Positions 57,921 through 64,000 of a stretch of 64,000 bases of DNA are shown here, in pieces. The notes beneath the pieces are model-generated. The model was not told the origin of the DNA. It was given only the letters and a program-made list of their open reading frames with translations, and did no database searches. Within the stretch, counting starts at the first letter, position 1, and every line of letters begins with the position of its first letter. The stretch spans positions 1-64,000 of the forward strand of contig URAU01000004.1 of NCBI GenBank assembly GCA_900545955.1, given 5' to 3'. The position numbers and the translations under genes are program-made. Origin of the DNA: an uncultured Porphyromonadaceae bacterium. GTDB taxonomy: Bacteria; Bacteroidota; Bacteroidia; Bacteroidales; Muribaculaceae.

Positions 57921-59489
57921 TCAGAAGGAGTAGCTGATGCCGATGGCGGGGATGAGGGCATGGAGGGTGTAGTCGGCGATGAATGATTCCGACGAGGGCA
58001 TCTCCTTGAGGTTCGGGGCATTATATGCGTTGTAGGCAGGTTGACCGATGGACTGCAGAATCTGGTTGAACTGTGCTACCCCTGCTTTATACTGTGCCAC
58101 CCCGGCATTATATTGCGCGAGGCCTGCGTTGTAGTTTGGTGCCAGCAGGTTGTCGTAGCTTGCGGTGGCTCCGGTCTGGCCGCAGCCTTTCACATACATG
58201 AACGCCACGTCGATCGAGAGACCCTTGATTGGGCGGAAAGAGAGTCCGACGGAAGGTTCTATCTTGGTCATCCCAGGCGTCTCGGGATTATAGTAGTCGA
58301 GGTTGCAGGGGTTGGTATCAATCATCAGACCTGCGCGGAGGTCGAGGCGGTCGGTCATCGCATATTGTGCACCAATATGATAGGTCATCGCGTTGCGGTA
58401 GTTCTTCGGCAGATTCTGGTCGAAGGGCTTGTCGAGGTTGGCGAAGTCGATATTCAGCTCCTTGTAGGTCTTCCATCCGTTGAGCTGGGCGTCGAAAGCC
58501 AGCTCGAGGCGGGGGATGGGCTTATAGCTTACGCCGGCCGTCAGTACATAGGGGCAGGGCATCGAGGCATCGAAATTGGTGTAGTTGATTACGTCGAGCG
58601 TGGAACCAAGAAGCTGGCGCGCCTGCTCGTCGGCGTATTCAACCTGTGCGTCGCCTGCCGTTACGTGCATGTTCATTTTCGAGCGGAAGGAGAGGCCCAC
58701 GTTCCATTTCTCGTTGATATCCCAGAGCACGCCTACGTTGAAGCCGAGGGCCAGCTCGCTATCGCCTTTAAGATTCACCGACGCCGGGGGCATATTGCCG
58801 TAGCGGTACTGGGGTGCGGTGGTTGTATTGATAGGAGCGTCGCCGGGGTCAGGGCCGCCCATGGCCTGTTGAAGCTTGGCTACGTTCCATTGCAGTCTGG
58901 CTGCTTCATATTTCAGTGTGGCGGCCTCATACTGAAGGTCGATCAGGCGGTCCATCGACGAGGCGGTGGCCAGCCCCTTGTTCAGGTTTACGTTGCCCCA
59001 GCCGATCATCAGGCCTGCGCCGATCGAGAGGTTGGGGAGCACGCGCCACGATACGGTGGGCTGCACCGTGAACACCTTGAGGTCAACACTCTGGTTGAGC
59101 ACGGCGCCGGGCCAGGATTTACCCCAGTTAATCGACGAGCCGTAGGGCGTGTAGAGCGTCACACCAGCATAAAGATTGTCGTAGATGCGGAAGGCCGCCG
59201 AAAAATTCATCGGAGTGGCCACTTTGTTGCTTGTAACGTATTCCTGGCCGCCGACGGTGGCGTAGGCCGTGGATTTAATGGCGCTTATTGCGCCGGAAAC
59301 CTCCATTGTCTTGTTCATGAAAGCAAGCGCGCCCGGGTTGAAAATCTGGCTCTCGGCACCGAGTTTCATGGCCACGCCCACGTGGCCCATACCCTCTTGC
59401 TTTGCGCTGAAGGTGTTCACCTGGTAGCCTTCGGCCGATGCGCCTGCGGCCATCGCGGCGGCCAGCGCTGTAATGATTGTTTTCTTCAT
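57921..59489 (-). CDS. FadL/OmpP1-family outer-membrane transporter
   Basis: A 522-residue outer-membrane beta-barrel protein with a signal peptide (MKKTIITALAAAMAAGASA). The start of the mature protein, NTFSAKQEGMGHVGVAMKLGAESQIFNPGALAFM, and the tail LHALIPAIGISYSF fit FadL, which moves hydrophobic compounds across the outer membrane. Two stretches of seven-residue repeats are inserted: LQYEAATLKYEAARLQW near 185-200 and YNAGLAQYNAGVAQYKAGVA near 455-475. They may form coiled-coil or loop domains. The gene has a strong promoter. Confidence 0.88.
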   Translation of the reverse strand: MKKTIITALAAAMAAGASAEGYQVNTFSAKQEGMGHVGVAMKLGAESQIFNPGALAFMNKTMEVSGAISAIKSTAYATVGGQEYVTSNKVATPMNFSAAFRIYDNLYAGVTLYTPYGSSINWGKSWPGAVLNQSVDLKVFTVQPTVSWRVLPNLSIGAGLMIGWGNVNLNKGLATASSMDRLIDLQYEAATLKYEAARLQWNVAKLQQAMGGPDPGDAPINTTTAPQYRYGNMPPASVNLKGDSELALGFNVGVLWDINEKWNVGLSFRSKMNMHVTAGDAQVEYADEQARQLLGSTLDVINYTNFDASMPCPYVLTAGVSYKPIPRLELAFDAQLNGWKTYKELNIDFANLDKPFDQNLPKNYRNAMTYHIGAQYAMTDRLDLRAGLMIDTNPCNLDYYNPETPGMTKIEPSVGLSFRPIKGLSIDVAFMYVKGCGQTGATASYDNLLAPNYNAGLAQYNAGVAQYKAGVAQFNQILQSIGQPAYNAYNAPNLKEMPSSESFIADYTLHALIPAIGISYSF

Positions 59490-59517
59490 TAGAAGTTGTA
59501 TTGGTTGAAAATTTCGA

Positions 59518-59549
59518 CAAAATTACCAATAATTTCCCAAACAGCCAAA
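59518..59549 (-). promoter_or_regulatory. Consensus promoter of the FadL-like gene
   Basis: Minus strand: TTTG (59546-59549), exactly 20 bases, TAATTTTG (59518-59525). The leader would be about 25 bases. Confidence 0.85.
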
Positions 59550-59646
59550 TTCTGCCTGGATTCGATGTTTTTAACGGAATCGCTGACGGTCTCTCGGCCC
59601 CCGTTGAAAGTGTCGGACATGTCTGTGGCTAACCCATGGAAGAGAT

Positions 59647-59678
59647 GTTGTGCAATTGGCGGAAAAAGCCTAAATTTG
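59647..59678 (+). promoter_or_regulatory. Promoter of the LysM gene
   Basis: GTTG (59647-59650), 20 bases, TAAATTTG (59671-59678): one mismatch to consensus. The leader would be about 50 bases. Confidence 0.65.
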
Positions 59679-59731
59679 TGAGATAATGTGGCGTTGCGGA
59701 AACGCGATGGCCCGCTAAATTCTCTTTTCAG

Positions 59732-61705
59732 ATGAAAAATACTATAAGACAACTGTTTGCCGGCACATTCGCCGCGTTTCTGCTTATGGCGTCGCTGCCT
59801 GCCCGTGCTACCGTGGTGAGGGAACTCCCCGTCACTTCGGTGGGAGGCAAACAATGTTTCTACTACGATGTAAAGCCCAAGGAATCGATATATTCCGTTG
59901 CAAACGAGCTTGGAGTGAGCCGCGAGCAGATTGTGGATTACAATCCTACGGCAGCCGACGGCCTGAAGCCCCGGATGCGGCTGTATTTTCCGGTGGAAGT
60001 ATTTCAGGTGGCGCCCGGAGAGCGTCCGGCTGTCTATGCCGCCGCTGCCGGAGTGACCACACATGTTGTCAAGAAAGGTGATACGGTCTATGGTGTTGCG
60101 CGCACATACGGCATGTCGACCGACTATCTTCTGCGCCTTAACCCCTGGGCTGACGAGGGGATAACCGAGGGGCAGGTGCTTTGTCTTACAGATGGCGCGC
60201 AGGGCGATGTCACTGCAACGGCTACTACTTCTGTTGCGGCAGCGACAGCAGCTGCTCCAAAACCGAATGCGGCCGGATATATTAAGCATGTGATAGAGCC
60301 GGGCGAGACACTTTTTTCGATTTCAAATGCCAACGGCGCACCCCTCGAGGCTGTGCTCGATGCGAATCCTACACTCGACCCTCTGCGCTATAAGCCGGGA
60401 CAGACTCTGATGATACCCGTGACACCCGAGGCGATCGCACGCCATAGTGGCAGTGCCCATGCACTGGCCGCGATGCAGCCCGACGAATCGGCCGGAGTGA
60501 ATGCGGCCGAGAGCGCCGAAGCCCTTGCTATTGGCCAGTCGGAAACGCTTGCCGCCTCGGCCGCTGCCGAAGCCGACCGCTGGCATGCCCGCGACACGAT
60601 GAATGTGGCGGTTCTCCTTCCGTTTATGCTCGGCGAAGAGCCGATGAGCCGCACCACCCAACTCTATACTGAGTTCTTCAAGGGGATGCTGCTTGCCGCC
60701 GATACGCTCCGTAGCGACGGTCTGCAGCCCGTGAAGTTCAGTTTTTACGATACTGAGTCCTCGCTGGAGCGTGTGCGCGAACTTCTCGCCGATTCCGGTG
60801 TGGCGCAGGCCGACCTCGTGATAGCTCCGGACAACAGCGCCCAGATTGACGCAATCCTGACCGGCGTCGGCCCTGAGACCCTTGTACTCAATATCTTCGC
60901 CGTAAAAGATGAAAGCTATCTCACCCACCGCAACGTGGTGCAGACCAACATACCTCACGACGCAATGTATGCCAAGGCCATCGATGCCTTTGTGGAAAAA
61001 TTTGCCGACCGTCTGCCGGTGTTCATCAGCCGTAGCGGCGGCCAGGCCGACAAGGAGTCCTTTGTGGCCGCGCTGAAGCAGCGCCTCGACGCCGACGGCA
61101 TCCCCTATCGCGAGGTGGCGTATTCCGGCATATTGCGCGACGACGACCTCCAGGGGCTTGACCCCGACACGCAGCCGCTGGTGTTTGTGCCTGTCTCCGG
61201 TTCGAAAAGCGAGTTCGCCAGATATTCCGACGCATTGACCACAAAGCGGCAGTCGGCGCTTGCTCCGGGCAATGTGGCTCTCTGGGGTTATCCTGAGTGG
61301 GTTACCTTCCGCGGCGATAGTTTCGACGCCATATGCAATCTCGACGCTACGATATATTCGCGTTTCCTTGTGGATGAGCGCGACTACCGCGCCCGCGACC
61401 TCAAGGAGCGCTACCGCTCGGCCTACGGGGTGGAGATGTTCGATGCGGTGCCCACTCAGGGCATTCTCGGCTTCGACACCGGTATGTTTGTGGTGAATGG
61501 CCTGCGACACAAGGCTGAAACCGGAGCCTTCCCGGCCGAATTCAGCGGCATACAGAACAGTCTGCGCCTCGACTGGATCGGACCGTCGGACGACGCTCAG
61601 ACCGCCGGCGCCGAGCCGGTTCAGGCCCAGGGCGGCCTGATCAACCATCTGCTATTCCTCATCCACTACAGTCCCGGCGGCTTCGTGGAGAGTGAGACGC
61701 TCTGA
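59732..61705 (+). CDS. LysM repeat protein with type 1 periplasmic-binding domain
   Basis: A 657-residue secreted protein with a signal peptide (MKNTIRQLFAGTFAAFLLMASLPARA). Three LysM motifs bind peptidoglycan: FYYDVKPKESIYSVANELGVS, HVVKKGDTVYGVARTYGMS and HVIEPGETLFSISNANGAP. After an Ala-rich linker, residues about 285-640 form a type 1 periplasmic-binding-like domain (MNVAVLLPFMLGE, DLVIAPDNSAQID, VLNIFAV). The combination is common in Bacteroidetes and suggests a wall-anchored sensor. It is followed by a PorT-like gene. Confidence 0.88.
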   Translation: MKNTIRQLFAGTFAAFLLMASLPARATVVRELPVTSVGGKQCFYYDVKPKESIYSVANELGVSREQIVDYNPTAADGLKPRMRLYFPVEVFQVAPGERPAVYAAAAGVTTHVVKKGDTVYGVARTYGMSTDYLLRLNPWADEGITEGQVLCLTDGAQGDVTATATTSVAAATAAAPKPNAAGYIKHVIEPGETLFSISNANGAPLEAVLDANPTLDPLRYKPGQTLMIPVTPEAIARHSGSAHALAAMQPDESAGVNAAESAEALAIGQSETLAASAAAEADRWHARDTMNVAVLLPFMLGEEPMSRTTQLYTEFFKGMLLAADTLRSDGLQPVKFSFYDTESSLERVRELLADSGVAQADLVIAPDNSAQIDAILTGVGPETLVLNIFAVKDESYLTHRNVVQTNIPHDAMYAKAIDAFVEKFADRLPVFISRSGGQADKESFVAALKQRLDADGIPYREVAYSGILRDDDLQGLDPDTQPLVFVPVSGSKSEFARYSDALTTKRQSALAPGNVALWGYPEWVTFRGDSFDAICNLDATIYSRFLVDERDYRARDLKERYRSAYGVEMFDAVPTQGILGFDTGMFVVNGLRHKAETGAFPAEFSGIQNSLRLDWIGPSDDAQTAGAEPVQAQGGLINHLLFLIHYSPGGFVESETL

Positions 61706-61725
61706 AAATGTTTTTAGACAAGTAA

Positions 61726-62415
61726 ATGAAAAAAATCATAATAGTCCTGCTCGTAGCCCTGGCTGTCGTTCCGGCAGTCCGGGCCCAGCGCCACTATGTG
61801 CCGCATGTGCATATCGGCGCCCATGCCGGTATGACGCTTTCGCAGGTGTCGTTCTATCCGAAGTCGAAGGAATCGATGCTCGGGGGCGCCACTATGGGTG
61901 TATCGTTCAGATATGCCGAGGAGCGGCATGTAGGTCTGATGGCCGAGCTCAACTTCATGCAGGCCGGATGGAAGGAGAATTTTGAAGAAGCCAACGAGTT
62001 CTTCAACTATACGCACCGGACGAACTACATCACCCTCCCGGTGATGACCCATATATTCTTCGGCTCGCGCGTGGTAAAGTGCTTCTTCAATCTCGGACCG
62101 CAGATTGGATATATGGTGAGCGACGCCGTCAGCGCCAACTTCGATTATGAGAATCCCACTGAGGTAGAGGGATTTCCATATGAATACAGGCAGGTTGACC
62201 AGATGCGTCTGAAAATCAAGAACAGATTTGACTACGGAATCACGGGCGGTGCCGGAGTTGAGTTCATAATAAAAAAGCGTCATTCGGTGATGCTCGAGGC
62301 CCGCTATTACTACGGCCTCGGCAATATATTCCCCTCCTCGAAAGCCGATGAGTTCTCCGCCTCGCGCGGAAGCACAATCATGGTGAGCCTCGGCTACATG
62401 TACCGCCTGAAATAG
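61726..62415 (+). CDS. PorT-like outer-membrane beta-barrel protein
   Basis: A 229-residue protein with a signal peptide (MKKIIIVLLVALAVVPAVRA) and an eight-stranded barrel pattern (VHIGAHAGMTLSQVSFYPKSKES, GVSFRYAEERHVGLMAELNFMQAGW, FFNLGPQIGYMVSD, VMLEARYYYGLGNIFPS). It falls in the broad PorT/OmpA-like barrel group, not the T9SS PorT itself. It follows the LysM gene by 20 bases, in one unit. Confidence 0.85.
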   Translation: MKKIIIVLLVALAVVPAVRAQRHYVPHVHIGAHAGMTLSQVSFYPKSKESMLGGATMGVSFRYAEERHVGLMAELNFMQAGWKENFEEANEFFNYTHRTNYITLPVMTHIFFGSRVVKCFFNLGPQIGYMVSDAVSANFDYENPTEVEGFPYEYRQVDQMRLKIKNRFDYGITGGAGVEFIIKKRHSVMLEARYYYGLGNIFPSSKADEFSASRGSTIMVSLGYMYRLK

Positions 62416-62488
62416 GCGTCGCATGTCCTCCGGTGTCGCGGCATTTCCGCAGCCCGGCCAACATCTGAAAAAGTATTTTTGCCACGAT

Positions 62489-64000
62489 ATGAAGAAATTA
62501 ACCATACTGATTCTCGCAGCGTCGGTTCTGCCGACCGGAGCCTCGGCCGAGGCCCTTTGGATGCGCGATGTGAAGATTTCGCCCGACGGCACGCGCATAG
62601 CTTTCGAATATAAAGGCGATATTTTTACTGTTCCGGCAACCGGCGGCATGGCCACGCGGCTGACCACCAATCCTGCCTACGACTCCAACCCCATATGGAG
62701 CCCCGACGGCAAAAGCATAGCTTTCGCATCTGCGCGCCACGGCAATTTCGATGTCTATGTGATGCCATCCGGAGGTGGGACTGCCACGCGGCTGACGCGC
62801 AATCAGGCCGCTGAAATTCCCGAAGCCTTCTCGCCCGACGGGCGCACCGTATATTTCTCGGCGGCCATACAGAATCCGGCTCAATCGGCAATGTTTCCGA
62901 GTTCGCGCATGAGCGAGTTCTACGCCGTAGGAGTGGAGGGCGGAAAACCCCGGCAGGTGCTCGGCACGCCGGCTCAGATGCCCACCTTCAGCGCCGACGG
63001 CAATGTGATGCTCTATCAGGACGTGAAGGGATTCGAGGACGAATGGCGCAAGCACCATACATCTTCCGTCACCCGCGACATCTGGATGGTGGATTTCACC
63101 ACCGGCAAGCATACGAATCTGACCGACCGTCCCGGCGAGGACCGCAATCCGGTGCTTGATCCGGCTTCCGGCGCAGTATACTTCCTCAGCGAGCGCGACG
63201 GCGATACATTCAATGTGTGGACCTTCCCGCTCGGCGCACCAGATAAAGCCGAACGCATCACCGATTTCAAAACTCACCCCGTGAGATTCCTATCGCGTTC
63301 GGCCGACGGGAAGATGGCATTTACCTACGACGGCAGCATCTACACGCTTGCCGACGGGGGAAAGCCCGTGAAACTTACCGTAGAGGCCGTGACCGACGAC
63401 GCCGACCAGAAGGAGGTTCGCAACGTAAAGGCTGCCGGAGGAGTAGTCTCGCCCGACGGCAAGATGGTGGCCTTCACCGACCGTGGCGACGTGTTCGTAA
63501 CTTCGGTGGAATACCCCACTACTGTACAGGTCACCCACACTCCCGCCGCTGAGCGCCATATCAGCTGGGGAGCCGACAACCGCACGCTTTATTATACCTC
63601 GGAGCGCTCCGGTCGCAAGAATATATATAAGGCGTCGATGACGCGCAAGGAAGATGCCAATTTCCCCAATGCGACGGCCATTTCCGAGGTGGCGCTCTTC
63701 GACGTGAAGCCTGGTGCCAACGTGGCTGATCCGGTCGACGAGTACTCGCATCCTGATGTTTCTCCCGACGGCAAGAAGCTTGCTTTTGTCAAGAATCGCA
63801 ACCATCTCTGCGTGATGGATTTGGCGTCCGGCAAAGTTACGGAATACACCCGTGGTGAGACCTATCCGGGCCAGAACGACGGCATGGGCTTCGAGTGGAG
63901 TCCCGACAGCCGCTGGATCGTGATGGAATTTATTCCCGAGATGCGCGACCCATATAGCGATATCGCGCTGCTCGAACTCTCGACCGGCAAAATCACCGAC
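62489..64000 (+). CDS. Tricorn-protease-like S41 peptidase (partial, cut at window end)
   Basis: A secreted protein, of which 504 residues are in the window. A signal peptide is followed by WD40-like beta-propeller repeats with the recurrent SPDG/SPDGRT and ARLT motifs (ISPDGTRIAFEY, NPIWSPDGKSIAFAS, EAFSPDGRTVYFS, HPDVSPDGKKLAFV). Such proteins usually continue into a PDZ domain and S41 peptidase in over 1000 residues. The reading frame is open to the last base. It is located 73 bases after the PorT-like gene. Confidence 0.9.
   Translation, partial: MKKLTILILAASVLPTGASAEALWMRDVKISPDGTRIAFEYKGDIFTVPATGGMATRLTTNPAYDSNPIWSPDGKSIAFASARHGNFDVYVMPSGGGTATRLTRNQAAEIPEAFSPDGRTVYFSAAIQNPAQSAMFPSSRMSEFYAVGVEGGKPRQVLGTPAQMPTFSADGNVMLYQDVKGFEDEWRKHHTSSVTRDIWMVDFTTGKHTNLTDRPGEDRNPVLDPASGAVYFLSERDGDTFNVWTFPLGAPDKAERITDFKTHPVRFLSRSADGKMAFTYDGSIYTLADGGKPVKLTVEAVTDDADQKEVRNVKAAGGVVSPDGKMVAFTDRGDVFVTSVEYPTTVQVTHTPAAERHISWGADNRTLYYTSERSGRKNIYKASMTRKEDANFPNATAISEVALFDVKPGANVADPVDEYSHPDVSPDGKKLAFVKNRNHLCVMDLASGKVTEYTRGETYPGQNDGMGFEWSPDSRWIVMEFIPEMRDPYSDIALLELSTGKITD

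Overview
The window is chromosomal DNA of a member of the Bacteroidales, most likely Muribaculaceae-like (family placement is inference). Evidence: a complete type IX secretion block (porT, a sprF/porP homologue, gldK-L-M-N), the long Bacteroidetes form of IspG, promoters of the TTTG-N20-TAnnTTTG class, very weak Shine-Dalgarno use, and families such as DUF4922, DUF4919 and golvesin-like proteins. Nearly all of it is protein coding. I saw no rRNA, tRNA, CRISPR array, phage or integrative element.

Layout. 1-9070: rplS; hrpB with a CfxA/CepA-like class A beta-lactamase downstream; ssb; an OPT-family transporter; manA and a ROK sugar kinase. 9042-15158 (minus): six genes joined almost entirely by 4-bp ATGA overlaps, hipB-hipA-spoIID-MFS-namZ-amino-sugar kinase, so a HipBA toxin-antitoxin pair heads a peptidoglycan (MurNAc/GlcNAc) salvage operon. 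15278-18264: an unknown secreted protein, a zeta-toxin-like kinase with a small overlapping partner gene, and an unknown membrane protein. 18265-18696: a noncoding stretch with palindromic repeats. 18697-29897 (minus): envelope and carbohydrate genes (flippase, GIN-domain protein, dusB, DUF4919, DUF4922, two GT2 glycosyltransferases, a large golvesin/amidase-like secreted protein). 30007-31155: a RAYT-type transposase with an extra SLOG/DprA-like C-terminal domain beside a 24-bp inverted repeat pair.

31271-37535 (plus): folB, rpoN, a PAP2-like membrane protein, purE, ispG and an M16 peptidase. 37717-42855 (minus): two paralogous secreted proteins with C-terminal sorting-like tails, one carrying an exonuclease-endonuclease-phosphatase domain. 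43415-46426 (minus): the rplM-rpsI-rpsB-tsf translation cluster. 46759-53963 (minus): the T9SS genes. 54170-57814 (plus): a small membrane ORF, a preQ1-I riboswitch with a queuosine-precursor transporter, an HU-like protein, a 29-residue basic peptide and RNase E/G. 57921-64000: a FadL-like porin (minus), then a LysM/substrate-binding fusion, a PorT-like barrel and a tricorn-protease-like protein cut by the window end.

The most rewarding items are the RAYT-SLOG gene with its REPIN-like repeats (and two unrelated palindrome families elsewhere), the hipBA-led cell-wall salvage operon, the preQ1-I riboswitch, a flippase gene with no ordinary start codon, and a shared 9-bp tandem repeat at two distant loci.
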